In this document: positions 14,493-19,793 of the stretch, piece after piece
Layout: the number at the start of each line of letters is the position of its first letter
Position numbering within the stretch: position 1 is the first letter of the stretch
Assembly (NCBI GenBank): GCA_017883125.1
Contig: JADGOD010000014.1
Coordinates: forward strand, 1-19,793
Origin: Acidimicrobiales bacterium
Lineage (GTDB): Bacteria; Actinomycetota; Acidimicrobiia; Acidimicrobiales; RAAP-2
DNA length: 19,793 nucleotides
Direction of reading: 5' to 3'
Position numbers and translations under genes: made by a program
Notes under the pieces: generated by a model
The model's input: only the letters and a program-made list of their open reading frames with translations
Told to the model about the DNA's origin: nothing
The model's database searches: none

Positions 14493-15761
14493 CTATCCGC
14501 AGTTCACGAGGTGGCGCGCCACGAGGTCGTCGAAGAGCTGGCTGAGCTGTGTGGCCGCCGACCCCCAGGTGTACCGGCGAGCATCGATCACCGCGGCAGT
14601 CGAGAACCGGGCGGCCCGCAGCGGCTCGGTGAGGATCCCTTGGACCGCCGAGGCGTACGCGATCGGGTCCCATCCGTCGATCAGCGTGCCGGTCACGCCA
14701 TCGATGACCAGCGTCGAGAGCCCTCCGACCGCCGAGGCCACCACCGGGGTCCCACAAGCGAGGGACTCGAGAGCGACCAGTCCGAAGCTCTCTGATCGGG
14801 ACGGGACCACGGTGAGGTCAGCAGCCCGGTAGTACGACGAGAGCAGCTCATGGGGCTGGGGGGCACGGAAGATCACGTGCGGGGCGATCCCGAGGCGCTC
14901 AACGGTCTCGTGGAGCCGGGCCAAGGTGGCACCGCCCTCGAGCCCGCTCGGTCCTCCCACGATGACCAGCGTCACATCCAGGCCACGGCCCCGCAGCTCG
15001 GCCAGGGCCTCGACGGCGACGTGTGCGCCCTTGAGCGGCTGGATCCGACCGACGAAGAGGAGCAGCGATCCGGTGCCCGGGAGACCGAGCGCCCTGCGGG
15101 CCTGGATCCGATCGCCGGGCCCGAAGAACGCGTGGTCGACCCCAGGCGGGACGACCACGACCCGGGCCGGATCGGCGTCGTAGAGATCGATCAGCTGGTC
15201 GACCTCGACGCTGCAGGAGGCGAGGACGGCGTCAGAGCAACCGATCACGACAGCCTCGGCCTCCGCTCGGCGGCTCGAGAGATCGGCGACCACCTCTTCG
15301 GGCATCGCCTCGGCCTTGACCCGGTCCAGGGTGTGGAACGTCGAGACGAGCGGGATGTCGAGCTCGTGCTTGATCGTGTGGCCCGCCAGGCCTGAGAGCC
15401 AGTAGTTGGCGTGGACGGCATCGTACGCGCCGCCGTCTCTCTCGGAGATCGCCGTGCCGGACGGCGTCGTCATGGCGCTCAACACCCGGTCGGTGAACTC
15501 GGGGACGAGCGACTCGAGGTGCTCCTTGCCCACAGGTCCCACGGGACCGGCCGCCACCCGGTGGACGACGAAGCCGGGCTCGACGACGAGCTCGCCGAGC
15601 TCATCGGGGCTTTCGGCCCGGGTGAAGACGTCACAGCGGTTTCCCGCCCTGGCCAGCGCCCCGGCGAGCTCGCGGACGTAGACGTTCATCCCTCCACCGT
15701 CCCCGGTTCCCGGCTGGGCCAGCGGGGAGGTGTGCAGCGAGAGAATGGCAAGACGCTTCAT
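14493..15761 (-). CDS. mshA: D-inositol-3-phosphate glycosyltransferase (MshA), mycothiol biosynthesis
   Basis: This 422-aa GT-B fold enzyme of family GT4 transfers GlcNAc from UDP-GlcNAc to inositol-3-phosphate, the first step of mycothiol synthesis. The N-terminal LHTSPLAQPGTGDGGGMNVYV (about residues 9-29) is characteristic of MshA. ANYWLSGLAGH follows, then VVPPGVDHAFF, the donor-lobe GRIQPLKG (238-245) and the sugar-nucleotide site SRSESFGLVALE (321-332) with CGTPVVAS. The ATG at 15761 is chosen over an upstream in-frame start at 15836 because the extra 25 residues are Arg-rich and lie inside the preceding gene. GGGTGGG is close to the ATG. A general GT4 sugar transferase is the alternative, but the N-terminal motif and the following YbjN gene favour MshA. 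Confidence 0.87.
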   Translation of the reverse strand: MKRLAILSLHTSPLAQPGTGDGGGMNVYVRELAGALARAGNRCDVFTRAESPDELGELVVEPGFVVHRVAAGPVGPVGKEHLESLVPEFTDRVLSAMTTPSGTAISERDGGAYDAVHANYWLSGLAGHTIKHELDIPLVSTFHTLDRVKAEAMPEEVVADLSSRRAEAEAVVIGCSDAVLASCSVEVDQLIDLYDADPARVVVVPPGVDHAFFGPGDRIQARRALGLPGTGSLLLFVGRIQPLKGAHVAVEALAELRGRGLDVTLVIVGGPSGLEGGATLARLHETVERLGIAPHVIFRAPQPHELLSSYYRAADLTVVPSRSESFGLVALESLACGTPVVASAVGGLSTLVIDGVTGTLIDGWDPIAYASAVQGILTEPLRAARFSTAAVIDARRYTWGSAATQLSQLFDDLVARHLVNCG

Positions 15762-15771
15762 CGCCCACCCG

Positions 15772-15777
15772 ACTCTA
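15772..15777 (-). promoter_or_regulatory. Candidate -10 box for mshA, containing the stop of the regulator gene
   Basis: TAGAGT starts with the TAG stop of the XRE-type gene and ends 10 nt before the mshA ATG. Spacing is slightly longer than at the other sites, so a GGGTGGG ribosome site may be used. Confidence 0.35.
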
Positions 15778-16164
15778 ACGGTCGGCCTCTGGAGGTGCCC
15801 CACCGGCGTCGGCGTCCTCCGTAGGCTCCTGGACAAAGGATCGGTAGATCTGGATCAGCGCCTGACGCTGATCGACCGAGAGCTTGGGGTCTGCGTTGAT
15901 GTGGACCTCGAGATCCTGCTCGGCGTCGGCCTCGAGGATCCCGGCACGGACGTAGAGGGTCTCTGAAGAGATGGCCAGGCCCTTGGCGATCTGCTGGAGG
16001 ATCTCGGCGGAGGGACGGCGCAGGCCCCGCTCGATCTGCGACAGGTACGGGTTCGAGATCCCGGCGAGCTCTGAGAGGCGCCGGAGCGACAGCCGGCTCG
16101 ACGAGCGCTGCTCGCGGATGAACGCTCCCAGTTCTCGAAGTCGCTCTCCAGGATCAACCGCCAC
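15775..16164 (-). CDS. XRE-family helix-turn-helix transcriptional regulator
   Basis: This 129-aa cytoplasmic DNA-binding protein has a Cro/C1-type HTH at about residues 10-66: RQLG-like helix 1, then LSLRRLSELAGISNPYLSQIE as the turn and recognition helix, then RRPSAEILQQIAKGL. A short acidic alpha-helical tail (residues 75-129) lacks any recognisable sensor domain. It starts at GTG 16164 with a TACGCT box 7 nt upstream. It resembles small mycobacterial XRE regulators such as Rv0474, but I cannot assign orthology. It lies between sodX and mshA on the same strand, so control of redox genes is possible but not shown. Confidence 0.86.
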   Translation of the reverse strand: MAVDPGERLRELGAFIREQRSSSRLSLRRLSELAGISNPYLSQIERGLRRPSAEILQQIAKGLAISSETLYVRAGILEADAEQDLEVHINADPKLSVDQRQALIQIYRSFVQEPTEDADAGGAPPEADR

Positions 16165-16171
16165 GTGGCCA

Positions 16172-16177
16172 AGCGTA
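16172..16177 (-). promoter_or_regulatory. Candidate -10 box for the XRE regulator gene
   Basis: TACGCT ends 7 nt before the GTG at 16164. This spacing predicts a leaderless mRNA, and no ribosome binding site is seen. Confidence 0.45.
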
Positions 16178-16196
16178 GACGTGTGCCATCAGATCC

Positions 16197-16619
16197 TCAG
16201 CGGCGCGGGCTCACCTCGTCGAGGCGCAGGTAGCGACGGACCACGACCCAGTCGATGGACGAGCGCGGGATCGGACCGAACTGCCTCGAATCGGTGGTGG
16301 CCGCCGGGTTGTCCCCGTGCACGGTGACGTCCTCGCCATCGATCGCGCTCACCCGCTTGATGAGCAGGCGGTCCTCCCCTACCCGGGGATCCGCGAACGC
16401 CACGAGCATGCCGGGGCGGAGCCGACCGCCGGGGAGGCGACGGCGCAGGAGGAGCCGGTCCCCGGGAAGGAGGGTCGGCGCCATCGAGAGACCGTCGACC
16501 TCGCATCGGGTGAGCCCCCACCCACTGAGCGCACCGAGGGCTCCCAGGGCGACCACGACAGATGCCGCCTTCGTCCGGCAGCGGTGCGGGTGATCGGTGG
16601 CTACAGTCTTGAGCACCAT
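16197..16619 (-). CDS. sodX: S26-family peptidase, probable nickel superoxide dismutase maturation protease (SodX)
   Basis: This 140-aa signal-peptidase-I-like serine protease probably removes the leader of the divergent NiSOD so that His1 is exposed for nickel binding. One hydrophobic segment lies at about 18-36. The catalytic Ser is S45 in DGLSMAPTLLPGD and the general-base Lys is K88 in RLLIKRV. The S26 box GDNPAATTDSRQFGPI follows at 102. The short length, about half that of leader peptidase, suits the SodX group. The ATG at 16619 lies 4 nt after a CACAAT sequence; the adjacent GTG codon is an alternative start. The specific role is inferred from family and adjacency to sodN. Confidence 0.87.
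   Translation of the reverse strand: MVLKTVATDHPHRCRTKAASVVVALGALGALSGWGLTRCEVDGLSMAPTLLPGDRLLLRRRLPGGRLRPGMLVAFADPRVGEDRLLIKRVSAIDGEDVTVHGDNPAATTDSRQFGPIPRSSIDWVVVRRYLRLDEVSPRR
16602..16607 (+). promoter_or_regulatory. Candidate -10 box for sodN
   Basis: TACAGT lies 71 nt before the sodN ATG and inside the first codons of sodX on the other strand. It would give a 5' leader of about 65 nt. No clear -35 box is visible and no Nur-type nickel operator was recognised. Confidence 0.35.
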
Positions 16620-16665
16620 CCAATTGTGGCCGGAACCACCAGGTCCGGCATCGACAAGCCATCAC

Positions 16666-16670
16666 AGGAG
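16666..16670 (+). promoter_or_regulatory. Shine-Dalgarno site of sodN
   Basis: AGGAG is spaced 8 nt from the ATG at 16679. It is one of the few clear ribosome sites in the window and supports that start. Confidence 0.7.
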
Positions 16671-16678
16671 AGCAAACC

Positions 16679-17095
16679 ATGCGCCTCATCAACCGGATCC
16701 TCACCCTCGCAGACGCCGTCTCGGCACCTCGGTCTGTCTCTGCTCACTGCGACCTGCCCTGCGGCGTCTACGACCCGGCCCAAGCCCGCCTCGAGGCCCA
16801 GTCGGTCAAGGCGTGCCAGGAAAAGTACGCCGGCTCCGACGACCCCGACTTCAAGGTCCGCGCCGTCCTCATCAAGGAAGAGCGCAGCGAGATGGTCAAG
16901 CACCACCTCTGGGTCCTGTGGACCGACTACTTCAAGCCCGAGCACCTCGCCGCCCACCCGGATCTCCACGACCTGGTCTGGAAGGCCACCAAGACTGCCG
17001 GCGAAGCGAAGAAGACCAACGACCCGGCCGTCGGCCAGCGTCTGATCGACGAGATCGACGCCATCGCCGAGATCTTCTGGGCCACCAAGAAGTAG
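16679..17095 (+). CDS. sodN: Nickel-dependent superoxide dismutase (NiSOD)
   Basis: This enzyme dismutates superoxide in the cytoplasm, using nickel bound by an N-terminal hook. The precursor has 138 aa. The hook HCDLPCGVYDPAQA begins at H23, so cleavage after A22 would leave a mature protein of 116 aa. In it His1, Cys2 and Cys6 are the nickel ligands. The rest matches the four-helix-bundle family, including the HHLWVLWTDYFKPEHL segment. A clear AGGAG site supports the start. The protease gene sodX is divergent, with the two start codons 59 nt apart, and probably matures this protein. A hairpin follows the stop. Confidence 0.97.
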   Translation: MRLINRILTLADAVSAPRSVSAHCDLPCGVYDPAQARLEAQSVKACQEKYAGSDDPDFKVRAVLIKEERSEMVKHHLWVLWTDYFKPEHLAAHPDLHDLVWKATKTAGEAKKTNDPAVGQRLIDEIDAIAEIFWATKK

Positions 17096-17102
17096 CGACT
17101 CG

Positions 17103-17149
17103 ACGACGGCTGGATCGGCGCCCCTCGGGGTGTCCCCTTCAGCCGTCGT
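17103..17149. terminator. Hairpin between convergent sodN and the zinc-finger gene
   Basis: Perfect 10-nt arms ACGACGGCTG (17103-17112) and CAGCCGTCGT (17140-17149) enclose 27 nt that can form an inner CCCC-TC-GGGG hairpin (17121-17130). The right arm covers part of the stop and the last codons of the minus-strand gene. A short TTT follows on the plus strand. It probably ends transcripts from both sides. Confidence 0.6.
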
Positions 17150-17333
17150 TTCGCGTCTGGGCACAGCTCGCGCACCTCGACGCCGTGACGTCCGCCTCGA
17201 GGGCGCTGGACGTCAGCGGCTCACCGCACTGCTCGCAGGTCCCGTACGTCCCCGCATCGAGCCGCGCCATGGCCGCTTCGACGGCGTCGAGCTGGGCCGC
17301 CAGCCTGTCGAGATCACTTCCTTCGTCAACCAT
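17139..17333 (-). CDS. Small DksA/TraR-type C4 zinc-finger protein
   Basis: This 64-aa protein has a helical N-terminus (residues 5-27) followed by a four-cysteine zinc finger, C33-x2-C36 and C54-x2-C57 (TCEQCGEPL, SRCASCAQ). The TYGTCEQCGEPL phrase is typical of the DksA/TraR family, whose members act in the secondary channel of RNA polymerase. It lacks the long coiled-coil with the catalytic acidic tip of true DksA, so a DksA-like effect on transcription is uncertain. The ATG at 17333 is 11 nt after the channel stop, with a TAGCCT box 8 nt upstream. Confidence 0.88.
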   Translation of the reverse strand: MVDEGSDLDRLAAQLDAVEAAMARLDAGTYGTCEQCGEPLTSSALEADVTASRCASCAQTRNDG

Positions 17334-17341
17334 GGATCCGA

Positions 17342-17347
17342 AGGCTA
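17342..17347 (-). promoter_or_regulatory. Candidate -10 box for the zinc-finger gene, containing the channel stop codon
   Basis: TAGCCT begins with the TAG stop of the channel gene and ends 8 nt before the ATG at 17333. No Shine-Dalgarno is evident in the 8-nt gap (TCGGATCC). Confidence 0.42.
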
Positions 17348-18079
17348 CTCATCGGCCTGGGCCGACGCCTGGAGATCACGGTTGCGCCTGAACGCCGGCC
17401 CGAGGTTCGACACCAAGAGGGCCACCACCGTGACCAGGTAGAGCTGGCCGAACGTCGCTTCGAACGAGGCCAGCGTCCGGGAGAACCCGCGCGCTGCGGT
17501 CAGATCGCCATAGCCGACCGTCGTCATCGTGATGAAGCTGAAATAGAGGAAGTCCGACGGGTTGCCGTGGTTGATCTGGACGAAGAACTGATGGTGCGAG
17601 ATCGCCTGGATCGCGGAGAAGAACGTGCCGAAGAAGAGTCCCGCCATCACGTAGAGGCAGAGCGCCCCGAGCACCGTCTTGAGATCGATGGTCCGCCGCG
17701 CCACAAGGCCTCGGACCACGGTCACCGGCGCCACGATCACGAGCAGGACGAGCAGTCCGGACGTCGCGGTGGCCAGGTGCCCGCTCCCGCTGATCCCCGC
17801 CGAGAGCCCCGCGAGGGTGCTCACTCCGATGAACACCAAGGAGACGATGACGATGAGGCGTCGGGCTCCGGAGGCGAGGAGGGCGACGAGCAGCGTGGCC
17901 GATTCGACCAGGACGATGGCCAGCGGCTGCCATCGCCCTTGCGGTGCCGAGCCGATGAAGAAGAACGTCGCGATGAGCATGAACAGCAGTGCTCCGTAGC
18001 GGTAGGCAGGCGCGTGATCCGCCAGCGACACCCGTCCAGCCGCTCTCGCGTTCGAGAGGTGTTTCTTGATCTCCGCCAT
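17345..18079 (-). CDS. Two-pore-motif-type potassium channel protein (single P-loop, six TM)
   Basis: This 244-aa membrane protein carries the potassium selectivity filter TTVGYGD in the segment FITMTTVGYGDLTAARGFSRTL. About six hydrophobic helices are seen: four before the pore unit, then the outer helix (LGALCLYVMAGLFFGTFF), the P-loop and a final helix (LYLVTVVALLVSNLGP). The fourth helix lacks a regular Arg/Lys ladder, so voltage gating is unlikely. No RCK/TrkA-N domain follows, only a short charged tail. The ATG at 18079 is chosen for its excellent AAGGAGG site; an upstream in-frame ATG at 18118 lacks one. The permeant ion is inferred from the filter. Confidence 0.9.
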   Translation of the reverse strand: MAEIKKHLSNARAAGRVSLADHAPAYRYGALLFMLIATFFFIGSAPQGRWQPLAIVLVESATLLVALLASGARRLIVIVSLVFIGVSTLAGLSAGISGSGHLATATSGLLVLLVIVAPVTVVRGLVARRTIDLKTVLGALCLYVMAGLFFGTFFSAIQAISHHQFFVQINHGNPSDFLYFSFITMTTVGYGDLTAARGFSRTLASFEATFGQLYLVTVVALLVSNLGPAFRRNRDLQASAQADE

Positions 18080-18083
18080 GTCT

Positions 18084-18090
18084 CCTCCTT
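18084..18090 (-). promoter_or_regulatory. Strong Shine-Dalgarno of the potassium channel gene
   Basis: AAGGAGG on the minus strand, 4 nt before the ATG at 18079 (or extending to GGAG nearer the start), decides the start codon. It is the strongest ribosome site in the window. Confidence 0.75.
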
Positions 18091-18188
18091 CAAGCCGGAG
18101 CTCAGAGAACCCCTTCACCGCACCCTCGATGGTGGAGGACGAACGACGCCAAGTGGGTGATACCTCGTCTGGAGCGCCCTCGGCGGTG

Positions 18189-18217
18189 TTGCCTGAGCAC
18201 GGCTCCCCCGATACCGT
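18189..18217 (+). promoter_or_regulatory. Candidate promoter of the lipoprotein gene
   Basis: TTGCCT (18189-18194), a 17-nt spacer and TACCGT (18212-18217) form the best -35/-10 pair in the window. The ATG follows 8 nt after the -10 box, which implies a leaderless transcript. Confidence 0.6.
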
Positions 18218-18225
18218 CTTGCTCG

Positions 18226-19023
18226 ATGACCGACGCTCCCGCCATTCGCAACACGCTGGCTGGAGCGCCCCTCCTCAGAGCTCTGCCCGTGGGCATCGTC
18301 GCCGCACTCGCCCTCACGATCGCCTCCTGCGGATCGTCAACCACCTCGGCGCCAACGACGACGACGACCGCCCCGCTCACCGGGCTTGCAGCGACCAGCC
18401 CCCAGAACATCGTCACCCAGGGATGCGCCGACACCCTTCCCGTGAAGTCGGTCGCCGTGGCGAGCGTGTTCGCGAAGCCATCCCTCGTCAACGGCCTCAA
18501 GTCGATGTCGTGGATCATGAGCACCGCCGCCGACCACGGTGTCTTGCAGTACCTGAAGCTCGGAACCGTTCAGGTCATCGTGGCCCCCAACGTGACCTAT
18601 CTCAGGGCCCCGGCCACCTACTGGACGAGCACCCCGGTCGGGGCCTCTGCGCAGTCGCTGGCGAACAGGTGGATCTCGATAGCCTCATCGAGCTCGAACG
18701 CTCCGATCGCCGCACCCTTCATCCCCTATTCGAACCTCTCGGCGACCTTGGCCAACTGCCTCCCCGAGGGCCAGCCGATGACAAAAGGCGCCGTGACCAC
18801 GGTGGGGACCTCCAAGGCCATCGATGTCGCCGTCGTGGCCAACTTCACGACCCAGACGCTCTCCGTCCAGACCGACGGGACGCCCTACGTCCTGAGAAGC
18901 ATCGTGGTCAACGCCGTGGTCGGCAAGCAGACCTCGCTGCTGACCGGCTTCAACCACCAGAAGCCGGTGACGATCCCCTTCGGAGCGACCTCGCTGGAGG
19001 CTGCCCTGGCTCCTCAAGGTTGA
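18226..19023 (+). CDS. Probable lipoprotein, LppX/LprG-like fold
   Basis: This 265-aa exported protein has a lipoprotein signal: a hydrophobic stretch at about 19-33 ending in the lipobox IASC with the lipidated cysteine at C35. A Ser/Thr linker (TTSAPTTTTTAPL) follows. The body has features seen in actinobacterial LppX/LprG-type carriers: a VTYLRAPATYWTS segment, ANRWISI, then a beta-rich half with TDGTPYVLRSIV. This family match is by eye and moderate. Two further cysteines (in TQGCADTL and LANCLPEG) could pair. The ATG at 18226 is chosen because it starts the signal peptide and lies 8 nt after a -10 box; an upstream ATG at 18157 adds a non-signal-like Arg/Cys-rich stretch. The gene is divergent from the channel gene across a 146-nt gap. 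Confidence 0.82.
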   Translation: MTDAPAIRNTLAGAPLLRALPVGIVAALALTIASCGSSTTSAPTTTTTAPLTGLAATSPQNIVTQGCADTLPVKSVAVASVFAKPSLVNGLKSMSWIMSTAADHGVLQYLKLGTVQVIVAPNVTYLRAPATYWTSTPVGASAQSLANRWISIASSSSNAPIAAPFIPYSNLSATLANCLPEGQPMTKGAVTTVGTSKAIDVAVVANFTTQTLSVQTDGTPYVLRSIVVNAVVGKQTSLLTGFNHQKPVTIPFGATSLEAALAPQG

Positions 19024-19036
19024 GGGCACTCATCGC

Positions 19037-19180
19037 TCACTCGTAGTGGGGCGGCCGTTCGTGATGATCCCGGCGGAGTCGCTGGATCTCGGCTCGAAGC
19101 CGCGCAACCTCCTCGCGAAGCGACGCGACAAGCGCCATGAGCTCCTCTCGGGAGGGCTGATCACCAGGTTCGTCCGTCAC
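19037..19180 (-). CDS. Small coiled-coil protein (47 aa), unrecognised
   Basis: This short gene reads GTG to TGA on the minus strand. The first 10 residues are acidic and polar; residues 11-38 form a strongly charged amphipathic helix with heptad-like leucines (EELMALVASLREEVARLRA, then EIQRLRRDHH). The tail is ERPPHYE. A TAGCGT box ends 8 nt before the GTG, the same arrangement as at other starts here, which supports it being a real gene. It converges with the lipoprotein gene, 13 nt apart. I do not recognise a family; a small scaffold or interaction helix is a guess. Confidence 0.62.
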   Translation of the reverse strand: MTDEPGDQPSREELMALVASLREEVARLRAEIQRLRRDHHERPPHYE

Positions 19181-19188
19181 CGCACCCC

Positions 19189-19194
19189 ACGCTA
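19189..19194 (-). promoter_or_regulatory. Candidate -10 box for the small coiled-coil gene
   Basis: TAGCGT ends 8 nt before the GTG at 19180, with GGGGTGCG between. It either gives a leaderless start or leaves GGGG as a weak ribosome site. Confidence 0.38.
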
Positions 19195-19220
19195 CGGCCT
19201 CTGAGCTGAGCGCCCCTCAC

Positions 19221-19242
19221 CCGGCGAGATCCATCTCACCGG
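19221..19242 (-). terminator. Hairpin after the four-TM gene
   Basis: On the minus strand CCGGTGAGAT and ATCTCGCCGG (10 nt, one G-U pair in RNA) flank GG, with at least one inner pair opening for the loop. It starts 12 nt after the stop of the gene at 19255. No T tract follows, so termination is likely but not certain. Confidence 0.45.
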
Positions 19243-19254
19243 TTGCTCGGTCGG

Positions 19255-19716
19255 TCAGCCTTCGAGGTCCTCTTCGTTCGCATACCGAGCCACGGTGTAG
19301 GCGATCGCCGTCGGCACGCTCAACGCGTAGACGGCGAGCATCCCGAGGACCACCACCAACGCGGAGCCCCTCGTGTGATCGTGGATGAAGGCGAAGCCGA
19401 TCATCCCCGCCGAGATCCCATAGGCCAGCAAGGCCCACTTGAAGACCAAGCCGAACTTCCCCCACGCGAAGCGCTTGATGCGCACCAGCAGCACCCCGGC
19501 GATCGCCAGGAGCACGACCGCCGTCATCAGCAGAGCGAGCGGGAGGGTGAGCGGGACGTGCCGCGGGACATGGGAAGCCATGATCACCCCGCCGATGACG
19601 ACGAGCCCCAGAGCGACGATGGCGAGGAGGTCGACGGGCGGGTAGGTGTTGCCGTAGGCCAGCGAGCCGGGGGCGGGAGCGTCAGTGGTCATCTCAGCGT
19701 TCATCTCCGTGCTCAT
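19255..19716 (-). CDS. Unrecognised four-TM membrane protein
   Basis: This 153-aa protein has a polar N-terminal region (1-27) with a SLAYGNTYPPVD stretch, then four hydrophobic helices at about 28-48, 54-77, 88-110 and 118-142. A short KRFAWGKFG loop lies between helices 2 and 3, and the C-terminus is acidic (NEEDLEG). No cofactor-binding histidine pairs or catalytic motifs stand out, and I do not recognise a family. The ATG overlaps the stop of the upstream gene as ATGA, so it is co-translated with that gene. The partner may be its functional mate. Confidence 0.78.
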   Translation of the reverse strand: MSTEMNAEMTTDAPAPGSLAYGNTYPPVDLLAIVALGLVVIGGVIMASHVPRHVPLTLPLALLMTAVVLLAIAGVLLVRIKRFAWGKFGLVFKWALLAYGISAGMIGFAFIHDHTRGSALVVVLGMLAVYALSVPTAIAYTVARYANEEDLEG

Positions 19717-19793
19717 CTCGATGCCACCCTGGTCATGATCACGAGGGTGGCGACCTGCATCGCCCCGGTGATCGCTACGGTGTACATGAATCG
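19713..19793 (-). CDS. C-terminal fragment of a membrane-like protein, cut by window edge
   Basis: The last 26 codons of a minus-strand frame (ending VATLVIMTRVASR) run in from the right edge and stop at TGA 19715-19713, overlapping the next ATG by 4 nt. The composition is hydrophobic and could be a final transmembrane helix. Identity cannot be judged from so little. Confidence 0.6.
   Translation of the reverse strand, partial: RFMYTVAITGAMQVATLVIMTRVASR

Larger units (their letters stand above)
18080..18225. other. Divergent intergenic region between channel and lipoprotein genes
   Basis: This 146-nt gap is the longest noncoding stretch apart from the window's right-hand end. It contains the channel's Shine-Dalgarno and the lipoprotein's promoter. 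I see no convincing channel promoter, RNA gene or palindrome in it. Confidence 0.6.

Noticed and set aside
16189..16704. A 171-codon frame overlapping sodX in another frame
   Set aside because: It carries no S26 motif; the frame at 16197-16619 has the full catalytic Ser/Lys and GDNP box.
18168..18270. Two copies of TGGAGCGCCC about 90 nt apart near the lipoprotein start
   Set aside because: Only 10 nt long in GC-rich DNA and the second copy lies in coding sequence; probably chance.
1..19793. CRISPR arrays, insertion sequences, prophage, tRNA or rRNA genes, defence systems
   Set aside because: Gaps are too short and no direct repeat arrays, transposase motifs, terminal repeats or tRNA-like structures were seen.

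Overview
The window is GC-rich and almost fully coding. It looks like chromosomal core sequence from an actinobacterium, possibly a deep-branching one such as an Acidimicrobiia relative. The evidence is a mycothiol glycosyltransferase (MshA) followed by a YbjN-type protein, a geranylgeranyl-reductase gene divergent from nuoA, rex placed just before hemA, a nickel superoxide dismutase with its SodX-type protease, and a Ser/Thr-rich lipoprotein of the LppX/LprG style. The class-level placement is an inference.

Layout. (1) 1-4466, minus strand: the first genes of the complex I operon, nuoA-B-C-D-E-F. nuoB/C, C/D, D/E and E/F are joined by 4-nt ATGA or GTGA overlaps, and nuoF runs off the left edge. 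(2) 4559-5923, plus strand: a menaquinone-type geranylgeranyl reductase, divergent from nuoA. (3) 5929-13101, minus strand: rex-hemA-hemC-hemD-hemB-hemL, which carries glutamyl-tRNA through to uroporphyrinogen III, followed by an unrecognised single-pass membrane protein. (4) 13160-16164, minus strand: an XRE regulator, mshA, a ybjN-like gene and proC. (5) 16197-17095: a divergent pair, sodX (minus) and sodN (plus). (6) 17139-18079, minus strand: a six-TM potassium channel and a small C4 zinc-finger protein. (7) 18226-19023, plus strand: a lipoprotein. (8) 19037-19793, minus strand: a 47-residue coiled-coil protein, a four-TM protein and the tail of another gene.

The common theme is respiration and redox balance: NADH dehydrogenase, quinone saturation, haem supply, the NADH/NAD+ sensor Rex, mycothiol and NiSOD. 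An 18-bp sequence at 4484-4501, directly upstream of nuoA, matches the Rex operator at 15 of 18 positions, so the Rex encoded about 8.6 kb away probably controls the nuo promoter.

Two sequence-level patterns are not explained by the gene list. First, many gene starts are preceded by a TAnnnT hexamer only 6-8 nt before the start codon, which implies leaderless mRNAs. In four places the TAG stop codon of one gene supplies the first three bases of the hexamer for the next. Second, stop codons of convergent genes lie inside hairpin stems. I see no CRISPR array, insertion sequence, prophage, tRNA, rRNA or defence system. Most of the window is housekeeping.
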